From Halobacteriovorax marinus (lineage in GTDB: Bacteria; Bdellovibrionota; Bacteriovoracia; Bacteriovoracales; Bacteriovoracaceae), in NCBI GenBank assembly GCA_002163155.1, contig MAAO01000016.1, positions 293,598 to 357,597 of the forward strand: a DNA stretch of 64,000 nucleotides. The letters are read 5' to 3'. Each line of letters starts with the position of its first letter. Positions within the stretch are counted from its first letter, which is position 1. Shown piece after piece: positions 32,742 to 41,406 of the stretch. Under the pieces are notes generated by a model, which searched no databases, had not been told where the DNA came from, and was given only the letters and a program-made list of their open reading frames with translations. The position numbers and the translations under genes were made by a program.

Positions 32742-33830
32742 ATGTTGTGTCTACTTAACAGCACTGTTTTGTGCAAAACTCTTTTAAATATTTCTACAAT
32801 TCAATCTAGTAACCCTAAGTCTTTAAATATATTAAGCCGATGTTTCTTTAGAAATGGTAAAATTATCATGGAGTCTGAAAACTCTGAATGTTTATTACAA
32901 GTGTCTATGGATACTGGTAATGATTTTGAAGAAATACAGTTCGAATTTGATAGTAAATTTCTCTACGATTACCTTGCGACGATTGAAGACTGCAATATAG
33001 GATTAGAAATAAATAAAAATATTCTTCAATTAAAAACACAAAATAAGAAAATCTCCATCCCTATTAAATCTTTTCAAGGACATTTAAAAAATGTTTCACG
33101 GGGAGATCAAACTCATATAAGTACGATAGTCTTGTTTGAAAAACTAAATAAAATCTTATTCGCAATCACTAAACAGGACTATTCCTTGGCCCTAAGTGCA
33201 GTAAACTTTACCAAAAGAGGTAAGGAATTTGTGGGAATTGGGACAAATGGACTAGTTTTATCCAAAGTGAATATTTCAGAATTTATAAATCTATTTAAGG
33301 AAGATGATACTTTGGTGTCTAAAAACTCTCTTCTCGAGATGATCAAGGTTTTTAATGGTGAAGAAGAGGTTTGTATTAGTTACACTAAGCCTTTTATTAA
33401 TTTTGAAAAAGGTAACAAGTATTTGCGAATAAGAGCAATGGATATGAGTTACGTGAAAATAGATAACGTTATACCAAAAAGCTTTTCGCATGAAATAAAA
33501 CTACCAAAAGAAAAAATCAAGGATTCATTAAAACTGTTATCACGATTTGGTAGTAGTTCTCAGAGTATAGTTGAGTTTAAGACTTCAAAAGATCACTTAA
33601 TTATAAAATCATACAATGATTCGAATTTCTTTTTTGAGGAAAACATTGATTGTGAGTGTGATGTGACCTTAGAGGTAAGATTTAATGCAAAACACTTATT
33701 AGAAATGGTTGAGCATTGTACTGGGGATAAAATACATTTGTCGTTTAACAATTTACTTTCACCTTTTCAAATAAAAGATAATTCTCCCTATATAAAATGG
33801 GAGTCAATTATTCTGCCTCTGAGGGTTTAG
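32742..33830 (+). CDS. Divergent DNA polymerase III beta-clamp-like protein (DnaN family)
   Basis: The 362-residue protein has DnaN length. The N-terminus MLCLLNSTVLCKTLLNISTIQSSNPKSLNILSRCFFRNGKIIME lines up with the beta-clamp start (hydrophobic strand, LL..L..V......LPIL.N). FDSKFLYDYLATIED and KISIPIKSFQGHLKN match domain I. DVTLEVRFNAKHLLEMVEHCTGDKIHLSFNNLLSPFQIKD...WESIILPLRV matches domain III, including the C-terminal (M)PMRL-like ending. Identity is low throughout and clamp-pocket residues are poorly conserved. Gene context (uvrD upstream, no dnaA) argues it is not the housekeeping dnaN. The ATG at 32742 has GAGG five bases before it; the frame is open 12 codons upstream. Confidence 0.7.
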   Translation: MLCLLNSTVLCKTLLNISTIQSSNPKSLNILSRCFFRNGKIIMESENSECLLQVSMDTGNDFEEIQFEFDSKFLYDYLATIEDCNIGLEINKNILQLKTQNKKISIPIKSFQGHLKNVSRGDQTHISTIVLFEKLNKILFAITKQDYSLALSAVNFTKRGKEFVGIGTNGLVLSKVNISEFINLFKEDDTLVSKNSLLEMIKVFNGEEEVCISYTKPFINFEKGNKYLRIRAMDMSYVKIDNVIPKSFSHEIKLPKEKIKDSLKLLSRFGSSSQSIVEFKTSKDHLIIKSYNDSNFFFEENIDCECDVTLEVRFNAKHLLEMVEHCTGDKIHLSFNNLLSPFQIKDNSPYIKWESIILPLRV

Positions 33831-33893
33831 TGTTTGACCCATACTGTTGAAATAGAGATAATGACTTCACGTAATATTCAAAGGAATTGAAGC

Positions 33894-36188
33894 ATGAAGT
33901 CAAAAAAAATAGTCATAATTATTGGTGTCCTTCTATCACTTTTTATAGGAGTTTTCGTAGGGGCCTACTTTTTTGCTAAGTCTTATGTAACACCTGAAAA
34001 AGTTCACAAAACCGCATTAACTATACTTCATAAAACATTCCCTAAGTCGAAGATTGTCTTAGGGAGAACAGATATTGATTTTGGACTTTCTGTTTCAATT
34101 AATATCGAATCACTTTCAATCTCTGGCCCAAAGTACGATCTCGCATCTTTTAATAAATTAAAAATACATCTTCCTATCTTTTCCATTATCACCGGAGGAG
34201 GAGATTTAACTGTATTACTAAATGAGCCAACACTTCATTATATAGAAACAAGAAGATCTAACAATTGGAGTTTAGCTCTTGCTAAAACCAAAACCAAAAC
34301 AAAAACCAAAGGAAAAGCTTCTAAAAAAGCTAAGGGAACAAAAAAGAAATTAACTAGTGAAGAAGAGATCTCATTAGGACTTCCTGTTTTTCTTATAAAT
34401 AGCACTGTTAGCTTAGAGATAAAAAACCTTCTCGTTAAATATAGACTTAAGGATAAGAGTAAGGGGTCAATAAAATTAGAAAAGGTATTATTTAAAAAGC
34501 TTGGTCTTAGAAATTCAAGTGCATATGAAATTAATTCGAAACTTGATTACAAATTAGCCAGCAAAGAGACGGTTCAATTGAATGCTCTTTTAATTGGTCA
34601 GTTTAATTTGTCAGAGTTTATTTCTAAGCAAACTCTTGAAATGGTTTCAGTTTTAAAAATAAGTAATTTGAAACTTCCTGGAATTAAAAATAAATTACCT
34701 GAAGTTAAAACTGAAATTCAGTCTGTTGTTAATGCTAAAGGTGATTTAAATTTAAATTTAAGTACAACCTTTTTAGATAAAAACAATATAAGTTTTGATT
34801 TAACAATAAAAAAGGGTGCAATTAACCTTAGTAATTTAAAAACAGAACTTCTATTAAAAGATCTAATGGGCATAGCAGCACTAAATATTAAATCAATCGA
34901 TGCTAAAACGAGCAAACTCGTCTTGAATGGTAGTTTGAAAATTAGTAAGAAAGGTCGAATTACTCCAGCATTAAACTTTTCTTTGGGTCCTAATTTAACT
35001 TTTGTAGATAAAAACTTCACAACAGAAACAACACTTAACGGATCCTTGAAAGGAAAGAGTTTTAAAGCCAAGGCCGAGGCAAAAGTGTTGGATGGAACAA
35101 TTGTAGTACAAAATGCAATGAAATTAGACTTAAACAATCCTCCTTCAGCTACAAATTTACCTGCAAGTAGGACGCTAATTAATATTCAAAATCTTACCGT
35201 CAGTGAGGGACTCATTCAGGGACTACTGTATCCTGAGAAAGATTATTCCAAAAATAAAAAGAATACTAAGAATGCTGAAAAGAGTGGAAAATCTGATAAG
35301 AAAATTACATCTGATAAGCAACCGAGAGACTTACCAGTAATTCCTCCTGGAGAAATTACGGTAAAAATGAGTAATGTAAAAATAGACAAAAAACCTTTTA
35401 ATTTGCAGTCAAAAATAATTCTTACTAGCAGAGCGATTGCATTAAAGAAGAGTTCCTTTTCCTATTCAAACGGAAAGGGGGAAGTTGAAGCTCTCATAAA
35501 ACTATCGCAATCAAAAACGAGCGGTAGTTTTAAATTCAACTTAACTAATTTAGATCTTGAAGGATTAAAGCCATTTCTCCCAAAGAATGTTCTTAAGGCC
35601 ATTAAGGGAAATTTTTCAGGTAAGACCAGTGGAACATTTTCTAGTTCTGAAAAATCAACTTCATATGATGTTGTGAGTAACATCAAGGCCAGAAATGGAG
35701 AAATTGAAGGAGTTAACATTGGAGATTACTTAAAACCTATATTAAATTCTATTCCTAAACTTGGGAAGAAATATTCAAATAAAGAGTTTGATATTGATGG
35801 CAAGTTTGAAACTTGTTCTATGAACGGTCGTTTTACAGAAAAGTTATACACTATTAAAACTTTTCATTTCTTAGGATTAAATAAGAAACTTGATCTTAAG
35901 GGAAATGGAAAGCTTTCACCGAATCCAAAGGGTAACAGTGTAATGTTTGTTACTTACCATGATTTGACGGGAAAAATTTCTAAAGTTCTTAAAAAAGAAC
36001 TTGGTACAGAAAAGCTGCCTCTTAAACTTGTGGGGAAAGGCTTCTCACTAAAACCTGATTTAGATTATACTTTAAAAAAGGTTTCTAAAACTGCTGTTAA
36101 AACTCAAGCAAAAAAACAGTTTAAAAAATTCATGAAAGAAGATGGATCTAAAAAACTAAAAAAATTATTCAAAGGATTATTTCAATGA
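33894..36188 (+). CDS. AsmA-like envelope protein
   Basis: The 764-residue protein has an N-terminal anchor (KIVIIIGVLLSLFIGVFVGAYFFA), an AsmA-like start (VTPEKVHKTALTILHKTFPKSKIVLG) and a long beta-rich body. A C-terminal region (LEGLKPFLPKNVLKAIKGNFSGKTSGTFS, then NGEIEGVNIGDYLKPIL...FKTFHFLGLNKKLDLKGNGKLSP) is typical of AsmA/YhdP repeating-beta-groove proteins. These proteins are thought to bridge inner and outer membranes and move phospholipids. Two Lys/Thr/Ser-rich low-complexity inserts occur (near 140-155 and 455-480). Its stop overlaps mtnA by four bases. Confidence 0.8.
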   Translation: MKSKKIVIIIGVLLSLFIGVFVGAYFFAKSYVTPEKVHKTALTILHKTFPKSKIVLGRTDIDFGLSVSINIESLSISGPKYDLASFNKLKIHLPIFSIITGGGDLTVLLNEPTLHYIETRRSNNWSLALAKTKTKTKTKGKASKKAKGTKKKLTSEEEISLGLPVFLINSTVSLEIKNLLVKYRLKDKSKGSIKLEKVLFKKLGLRNSSAYEINSKLDYKLASKETVQLNALLIGQFNLSEFISKQTLEMVSVLKISNLKLPGIKNKLPEVKTEIQSVVNAKGDLNLNLSTTFLDKNNISFDLTIKKGAINLSNLKTELLLKDLMGIAALNIKSIDAKTSKLVLNGSLKISKKGRITPALNFSLGPNLTFVDKNFTTETTLNGSLKGKSFKAKAEAKVLDGTIVVQNAMKLDLNNPPSATNLPASRTLINIQNLTVSEGLIQGLLYPEKDYSKNKKNTKNAEKSGKSDKKITSDKQPRDLPVIPPGEITVKMSNVKIDKKPFNLQSKIILTSRAIALKKSSFSYSNGKGEVEALIKLSQSKTSGSFKFNLTNLDLEGLKPFLPKNVLKAIKGNFSGKTSGTFSSSEKSTSYDVVSNIKARNGEIEGVNIGDYLKPILNSIPKLGKKYSNKEFDIDGKFETCSMNGRFTEKLYTIKTFHFLGLNKKLDLKGNGKLSPNPKGNSVMFVTYHDLTGKISKVLKKELGTEKLPLKLVGKGFSLKPDLDYTLKKVSKTAVKTQAKKQFKKFMKEDGSKKLKKLFKGLFQ

Positions 36189-37243
36189 GTTCATTAATAA
36201 ACCCACTTATTTGGGATGATGGAGTATTAAAATTACTCGATCAGAGAAAATTACCTTTAGAAGAGACTATTGTAGAATGTCGTACTCATGAAGATGCCTT
36301 TAATGGCATTAGAGATATGGTTGTTAGAGGTGCTCCTCTAATTGGTTACACTGGGATTTTTGGAATGGCACTATTTGCCAAGGGTAATAGAAATACCTCT
36401 ATAGAGGAACTTCAAAAAGCCGCTGACTATCTAAATTCGTCTAGACCTACAGCTGTTAATCTAAATTATGAACTTCGAAGATGTGTACAAATTGCTAAAG
36501 ACCTTAAAAGCTCTGAAGGGAGTTTGGAAAATCTTGAAAAAGAATTTGTAAAATTTGGTCATGAGCAGTTGGAAATAATTCATACTCATAACCTCTCAAT
36601 GGCAAAGATCGCACAGAAGGATCTCGAGGCACGACTAGGAAAGAAGAAGTTTAGAATAATGACTCTTTGTAATACCGGTTACCTTGCTTGTGGTCCCATG
36701 GGAACTGCTTTAGGTGTAATTGCTCATCTTGCTAATAATGATCAAATTGAGCATGTTTACGCTTCTGAAACAAGGCCATACTTGCAAGGAATAAGGTTAA
36801 CTTCTTATGAATTAAAAAAACAAAATATTCCTCACGATGTTGTATGTGAGGGATCTTTTTCTTACTTAATGAAAAAAGGGTTAATTGATGCCATTTTCAT
36901 TGGTGCTGACAGGATTGTTCGAAATGGAGATACAGCAAATAAAATAGGTTCATCTACTTTAAGTATAGTTGCTAAACATTATAACGTACCATTCTTTGTA
37001 GTCGCTCCAACTAGCTCTTTTGATTTTGAATCTGATCATGGTGATCAAATTCCTATAGAGCTTCGAGATCAAGATGAAATTTTGTTTTGCAAAGGACAGA
37101 GATTAGCACCTGAAGGTGTTTCTGCTCTTAATCCAAGTTTCGATGTGACTGATGCAAACTGTATATCTGGAATTATCTGTGAAAAAGGTTTAATCGATCC
37201 AGTTACAAAAGAAAACTTACTTAAAGTAACGGGTAGAAACTAG
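36185..37243 (+). CDS. mtnA: S-methyl-5-thioribose-1-phosphate isomerase
   Basis: The 352-residue protein is of the eIF2B-alpha/MtnA family, converting methylthioribose-1-phosphate to methylthioribulose-1-phosphate in methionine salvage. It has MVVRGAPLIGYTGIFGMAL, RPTAVNLNYELRR, ILTLCNTGYLACG-like RIMTLCNTGYLACGPMGTALGVI with the catalytic cysteine, ETRPYLQGIRLTSYEL, and GADRIVRNGDTANKIGSSTLSIVAKHYNVPFFVVAP with the catalytic aspartate. No other salvage genes are near. It overlaps the AsmA-like gene (ATGA) and the following GTG-start gene by one base (TAGTG). Confidence 0.92.
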   Translation: MSSLINPLIWDDGVLKLLDQRKLPLEETIVECRTHEDAFNGIRDMVVRGAPLIGYTGIFGMALFAKGNRNTSIEELQKAADYLNSSRPTAVNLNYELRRCVQIAKDLKSSEGSLENLEKEFVKFGHEQLEIIHTHNLSMAKIAQKDLEARLGKKKFRIMTLCNTGYLACGPMGTALGVIAHLANNDQIEHVYASETRPYLQGIRLTSYELKKQNIPHDVVCEGSFSYLMKKGLIDAIFIGADRIVRNGDTANKIGSSTLSIVAKHYNVPFFVVAPTSSFDFESDHGDQIPIELRDQDEILFCKGQRLAPEGVSALNPSFDVTDANCISGIICEKGLIDPVTKENLLKVTGRN

Positions 37244-38154
37244 TGCTTAGAGCATCAATTGATATCGGTTCAAATAGTTGTCTCTTATTAATTCTAGATG
37301 TTGAAAAAAATGATTCTTTTAAAGTTCTTGAGAGTCACGCTAGGATTACATCGTTAGGTAAGGACTTGGATAAGAATAAACTTTTTCTAGAAGTAAGTAT
37401 GAACTCTACTTTTGATGCTTTAGAGGAATACGCAAATATTGTGAGTAAGTACGCAATCGAGCTGTCAGAAGTATTGGTAACAGCGACTGAGGCCTCAAGA
37501 GTGGCCACAAATGCTGATACTTTTTTTAAAAAGGTAAAAGAACAAATTGGACTAGAGATTACAAAAATCTCTGGTGTGGGAGAGGCTCATTATACAGCAC
37601 TTGGTGTTTCAAAAGGTGTTAAAACGAAAGAGCAATCCCTGGTTATAATGGATATTGGAGGAGCTTCTACAGAGCTTATACAGGTTAACTTAGACGAATT
37701 TTCTATTGAGAAATCTATTAGCCTGCCGATTGGTTCTGTTCGTGCAACAGATTGGATGAATGCTAATTCTTTTGATGAGAATGTTGCTCAAATCTTATCC
37801 TCTAATAAAATTTCTGACTTTATAAGTGAAAAATTGATTTGTGTCGCAGGTACAATGACTACTCTTAGTGCAATTCTCTTGGGACAAGAAAGTTTTATAG
37901 AATCTGAAATTCATGGACATGAATTTACTATTTCTGATTTAGAAAAACTATTGTGCTCTTTGAAAAATAAGAATGCGGAAGAGATTTTACAGGACTACCC
38001 AGTTTGCGGGAAAAGGGCTTTTAGTATTTATGGTGGAGGAATTGTTGCGAAAACATTGTGCCAAAAGCTAAAAACGACTAAAATTGAGATATCAACATTT
38101 GGTCTACGTTACGGAGTGGCCATTGAGGGAAGAATTGATGAACGATTTACCTAA
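37243..38154 (+). CDS. Ppx/GppA-family exopolyphosphatase/pppGpp phosphatase
   Basis: The 303-residue protein is of the actin-like ASKHA fold. It has ASIDIGSNSCLLLILDV (phosphate-1 loop), TEASRVATNADTFFKKV, SGVGEAHYTALGV, and MDIGGASTELIQV with the catalytic glutamate and phosphate-2 loop, then GSVRATDW and CVAGTMTTLSAIL. It lacks the C-terminal HD-like domain of long Ppx proteins, so it is of the short two-domain type. It starts at GTG overlapping the mtnA TAG, and overlaps the cNMP-binding gene by 17 bases. Substrate (polyP versus pppGpp) cannot be told. Confidence 0.88.
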   Translation: MLRASIDIGSNSCLLLILDVEKNDSFKVLESHARITSLGKDLDKNKLFLEVSMNSTFDALEEYANIVSKYAIELSEVLVTATEASRVATNADTFFKKVKEQIGLEITKISGVGEAHYTALGVSKGVKTKEQSLVIMDIGGASTELIQVNLDEFSIEKSISLPIGSVRATDWMNANSFDENVAQILSSNKISDFISEKLICVAGTMTTLSAILLGQESFIESEIHGHEFTISDLEKLLCSLKNKNAEEILQDYPVCGKRAFSIYGGGIVAKTLCQKLKTTKIEISTFGLRYGVAIEGRIDERFT

Positions 38155-38617
38155 GAAAGATAACTTTAAAGATCTCATTCGATTGAAAAAAGGCGCTGTA
38201 CTCTTTCATGAGGGCGAAGCCTCTAGTTTTCTCTATATAGTGGTTAAAGGTAAAATCACAATTATTAAAGAGGATAAAGGAAGGGTTTTTCCGTTGGCAG
38301 AAATAGGAGAGAAAAGTTTTATAGGAGAACTTTCTATGTTTAATGAGGAGCATCGAAATGCGTCCGCCATAGCTAAAGACGAGACTGAAGTTTTCATGAT
38401 AAAAAAAACAGATATTAAAAAAGTCTTAAAAAATTGTCCTGAATGGGTAACTAATATAATGGTTACTCTTACAGATCGATTGAGAGATGTAGATGAGCTG
38501 ATGAGAGAACATAGAGTTACTGATAATAATTTAGAAGATCAATTTGAGATACATCCTGAAGAGCAAAAAACTATAAGGAAAACGCTAGAAGAATATAGAA
38601 GTAGAAGAGGGATTTAA
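38138..38617 (+). CDS. Cyclic-nucleotide-binding-domain protein without DNA-binding domain
   Basis: The 159-residue protein has residues ~10-125 forming a CRP-type cNMP-binding beta roll: LKKGAVLFHEGEASSFLYIVVKGKITIIKE, then IGEKSFIGELSMFNEEHRNASAIAKDETEVFMI, where the phosphate-binding cassette FIGELSMFNEEHRNASA retains G-E-L and R-x-A. No helix-turn-helix follows, only a charged helix. It may therefore be a stand-alone sensor or protein partner. The ATG at 38138 with GAGGGA upstream lies within ppx/gppA. Its stop overlaps the stop of the convergent kinase gene. Confidence 0.85.
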   Translation: MNDLPKKDNFKDLIRLKKGAVLFHEGEASSFLYIVVKGKITIIKEDKGRVFPLAEIGEKSFIGELSMFNEEHRNASAIAKDETEVFMIKKTDIKKVLKNCPEWVTNIMVTLTDRLRDVDELMREHRVTDNNLEDQFEIHPEEQKTIRKTLEEYRSRRGI

Positions 38618-39912
38618 GCCACATGCTTGTTGTTATTTTCAGCAAACCTTAAAAATTTCACGATGACTGCGACCTTGTTGGGTTCATTGATAATTTTAAT
38701 TTTTGAACCCATGTGATTGAGAAACTCTTTACATAGAGGAAGTCCAAGTCCCATTCCCTTTTCTTTAAACTCACCCTTCAAGACAGTACTGTGTCCTATT
38801 TCATAAATATGATTAAAGAATTCTTCTGGTATTTGATGGCCAGTGTTTCTAATTTCAAGTTCAACATGGTTCTTTTCATTTTTTAATAATATCTCTAATG
38901 TTCCCATGGTCTTATTAAATCTGACTGCATTTGATATAAGTGTTCTAAGAATGGCATTTGTTAGAGATACTTCTTCCGCGAGAATAAAAAATTCTTCTTT
39001 CTTGTTCCACTCAAGGTTTACAATTAAACTCTTATCGAATATTTCCTTTTTTTGGAAGTTAAGTTCTTTAATAATACAATCTCTTAAGTCGACCTCTGAA
39101 TACTTTAGGTTAATAATTCCAAATTTTGCTAGGGATATTTCTTTAACATTATCTAAAATTACAATCATACGATTAATGTTATCTTCAATTTTTTTTAAAT
39201 CTTTTGAGTACTCAGTAGAACTATTCGCTCTCATGTACTTAGATAGGTACATTTGGCAAATTGAAATAGGGGCCGTGAAGTCATGGGTAAGAATTGAGAG
39301 GAGAGATATAGTATCCTTATTTAATGCAAGGTTTTTAAGTTCTTTATCTTTAATGATTTGCACAAGGTTCAGTTCTGATAAGTTAATCTTTCGTCCAACT
39401 ATAAAAGAAAGTAAGCATGATGCAGAGATAATGAGCATATTGAAAACAAAGACCTTTTCTGGAAAGTAATATGATGTTAATCCCGGAGAAATACTTTTCA
39501 AGTAATCAAAACTTATGACCACTATGATTGTTGATATAAAGACAAAGAGACCAACCTTTCTTCCTCCTAGAAAATGTCCTAGTATAATTAATATGGGAGA
39601 CCAGATTACATTACTATCAAGATTTTGAGGGGAAATGTAGTGAACGGCATTAACCAGAAATCCAATGCCCGTAAGATATAAAATTATGCTTAAATTATAA
39701 TTTAATTTTTTCTTATACAGGATGAAAATGAGCCATTGGTAGACTAACATGAGCCCATCAACTTTTGCTTCAATATAATTATTTGAAAAAACATTAACTA
39801 AAGTAAAAAAGACAAGAATCATTGTTGTAATGTAGTGAAAGCTTTCAAACAATGCTTTATTTTTTTTCTCGTAATAGTAATCAAAGTCTTTTGAGATATC
39901 TCTTTCTTTCAT
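38614..39912 (-). CDS. Membrane-bound sensor histidine kinase
   Basis: The 432-residue protein has about six membrane segments in residues 25-200 (for example ITTMILVFFTLVNVFS, GIGFLVNAVHYI, GLFVFISTIIVVISF, VFNMLIISASCLLSFIVG). A coiled linker and dimerisation/H-box SILTHDFTAPISICQMYLSKYM follow, then the ATPase domain with the N box LISNAVRFN and G2 box EKGMGLGLPLCKEF. The G1 DxGxG motif is weak (RNTGHQIPEE). The ATG at 39912 has AAGG five bases upstream. The frame is open 102 codons further but overlaps the divergent response regulator, so the longer form is rejected. It is the likely partner of the divergent regulator. Confidence 0.87.
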   Translation of the reverse strand: MKERDISKDFDYYYEKKNKALFESFHYITTMILVFFTLVNVFSNNYIEAKVDGLMLVYQWLIFILYKKKLNYNLSIILYLTGIGFLVNAVHYISPQNLDSNVIWSPILIILGHFLGGRKVGLFVFISTIIVVISFDYLKSISPGLTSYYFPEKVFVFNMLIISASCLLSFIVGRKINLSELNLVQIIKDKELKNLALNKDTISLLSILTHDFTAPISICQMYLSKYMRANSSTEYSKDLKKIEDNINRMIVILDNVKEISLAKFGIINLKYSEVDLRDCIIKELNFQKKEIFDKSLIVNLEWNKKEEFFILAEEVSLTNAILRTLISNAVRFNKTMGTLEILLKNEKNHVELEIRNTGHQIPEEFFNHIYEIGHSTVLKGEFKEKGMGLGLPLCKEFLNHMGSKIKIINEPNKVAVIVKFLRFAENNNKHVA

Positions 39913-40042
39913 GTCTACCTTATCGAATGTTTTTTCTATATATGTTTTTAATTTATCGTAAAGATTATAAAGATATCTTAATTTTGAATTCCAACTATTA
40001 ACTTTTATAATGAAATACCGCAAAGGAGAAAAGGAGAGTTTT

Positions 40043-40438
40043 ATGAATGATAAACTGAAGGTTTTGGTGGTCGAGGACGAAGAGGAGATAAGAGACTTTA
40101 TTGGTTTTTGTCTCGAAGATTTTCTTGGAAATCGTGTCGAATATTTTGCTTCTGAGGACGGTTTAGATGCTCTTGAGAAAGTCACTCTTAATAAGTACGA
40201 TCTTATTATTACAGACATAAAAATGCCAAATATGGATGGGAAGGAATTTATTCTAAAAGTTCAAGGTAATGACACTGTAAATAAAAGTACGCCTATCATT
40301 GTTCTTTCAAGCTTTCCTGATATTAACTTTGATCAGGATAATTTGATTTATATAATGAAGAAGCCCTTCAAGATTGAAAGGCTAACGAATATAGTAAGAA
40401 TTGCTTTGGGCGATAAGTTAATGAGTCAGGTTAGTTAA
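40043..40438 (+). CDS. Single-domain response regulator paired with the histidine kinase
   Basis: The 131-residue receiver has KVLVVEDEEEIRDF (acidic cluster), YDLIITDIKMPNMDG with the phospho-acceptor aspartate, PIIVLSS (switch serine) and IMKKPFKIE (conserved lysine). No output domain is present. AAGGAG lies six bases before the ATG at 40043. It is divergent from the kinase with 130 bases between starts, so both could share a regulatory region. Its stop overlaps the convergent FliG-like gene by eight bases. Confidence 0.9.
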   Translation: MNDKLKVLVVEDEEEIRDFIGFCLEDFLGNRVEYFASEDGLDALEKVTLNKYDLIITDIKMPNMDGKEFILKVQGNDTVNKSTPIIVLSSFPDINFDQDNLIYIMKKPFKIERLTNIVRIALGDKLMSQVS

Positions 40439-40868
40439 GTTTGATTTGTTGACGTCTACTTAGCGTCGCTAATGTTTGAACGACTTTATTTCTAGCTTTT
40501 TCAATAGAGTCATTTTCATTACTCAGTCTTGCTTTCATCGCATGATATGATTTTTCTGCATAATCTCGAGGTAAGATCGTGAGAACATTTCTTTGAAATT
40601 CTGTTGAACAGGCCTTGAGTGCTACGCCGAAAACACCGGAGTGAATATTACGACAAAGAGTTTTAAGATCGAATTCATTCAGTCTGTTGATATCATTAAA
40701 TGAAATACTCTTCTCTAGCAATTCTGCAGCTAGTTGAGGATTTCTTTTTTGTATATTCCTAAAGAGAGTTGCTTTCTCTTCTTCTGGCATAATTTGAAGC
40801 ATCTCAATAATCTGAGCTTTTCCATTAATAAAAACTCCACTAGGAGTATTTCCATTGTTTGATTCCAT
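40431..40868 (-). CDS. Stand-alone FliG-like domain protein
   Basis: The 145-residue protein matches the FliG C-terminal segment: ISFNDINRLNEFDLKTLCRNIHSGVFGVALKACSTEFQRNVLTILPRDYAEKSYHAMKARLSNENDSIEKARNKVVQTLATLSRRQQI. This parallels FliG's F.DI..L.D..I...LR.V....L..ALKGA...L...I..N.S.R.....  .D.E..GPV...DVE.A...I....R.L. The MotA-facing charged residues of FliG are not clearly kept. A rotor role is thus unlikely; adaptation to another assembly is possible. It follows the coiled-coil gene by 23 bases. Confidence 0.65.
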   Translation of the reverse strand: MESNNGNTPSGVFINGKAQIIEMLQIMPEEEKATLFRNIQKRNPQLAAELLEKSISFNDINRLNEFDLKTLCRNIHSGVFGVALKACSTEFQRNVLTILPRDYAEKSYHAMKARLSNENDSIEKARNKVVQTLATLSRRQQIKLN

Positions 40869-40891
40869 AGACTTTTTCTCCAGTTAGTAAA

Positions 40892-41317
40892 TTATGCGTC
40901 GGCATCCCACTTCATTTTTTCTTTGATATATTTTTGGCGAGCATTATCAATAGTTTGCTTATGACTTGTCACAAGCTTTTCGATTTCACTTTCTTGCGTT
41001 TCTTTAAGCTCTCCAACTTGATCAGAATGAGCTTTTTTTAAATTCTCTAGCTCTTCAGACAGTCTCTCATTCTCTAGAGAGAGTGATCTTCCTTGCTTTG
41101 ATCTAACATTTGTTAACTTTTGCTCTAGCTCTAATTCGAGTGAACTAAGTTTATTATCGTACTCACCTCTTAAGCGAGTCATTGTTGTTTCGTTTTTCTT
41201 AACTTCTTTTGAATACTTCTTTCCATGTTCAGAGCGCAACTTTCTAACTTCGAAGTTAAACCTCTTCTCTTCTTGTTCTTTGAAGCGTGCTGTTTTGACT
41301 TGATTGATACTTGACAT
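40892..41317 (-). CDS. Charged coiled-coil protein, unknown
   Basis: The 141-residue protein is almost entirely heptad-like and highly charged (FKEQEEKRFNFEVRKLRSEHGKKYSKEVKKNETTMTRLRGEYDNKLSSLELELEQKLTNVRSK, then LSEELENLKKAHSDQVGELKETQESEIEKLV). No signal or membrane segment is present. The ATG at 41317 has GAGAG before it; an upstream in-frame start lacks a site. It is co-transcribed with the FliG-like gene, and its layout recalls FliH-type stalk proteins, though no FliH motif is visible. Confidence 0.75.
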   Translation of the reverse strand: MSSINQVKTARFKEQEEKRFNFEVRKLRSEHGKKYSKEVKKNETTMTRLRGEYDNKLSSLELELEQKLTNVRSKQGRSLSLENERLSEELENLKKAHSDQVGELKETQESEIEKLVTSHKQTIDNARQKYIKEKMKWDADA

Positions 41318-41406
41318 TTTTTGCTCTCGAGAAAAGTTTTGCAGATGCACCCTCTGCGACACTATAATTTTACGTGATTTAACGTTTACGATTCAAGGAG
41401 GAAAAT

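Noticed and set aside
34718..35137. 139-codon minus-strand ORF inside the AsmA-like gene
   Set aside because: It is a shadow of the lysine-rich plus-strand gene, has no ribosome site, and its composition mirrors antisense codons.
38843..39469. 208-codon plus-strand ORF inside the histidine kinase
   Set aside because: It is antisense to conserved kinase motifs and is composed of reverse-complement hydrophobic codons.
39913..40218. N-terminal 102-codon extension of the histidine kinase
   Set aside because: It is Ser/Arg-rich, overlaps the divergent response regulator on the other strand and lacks a ribosome site; the ATG at 39912 has one.
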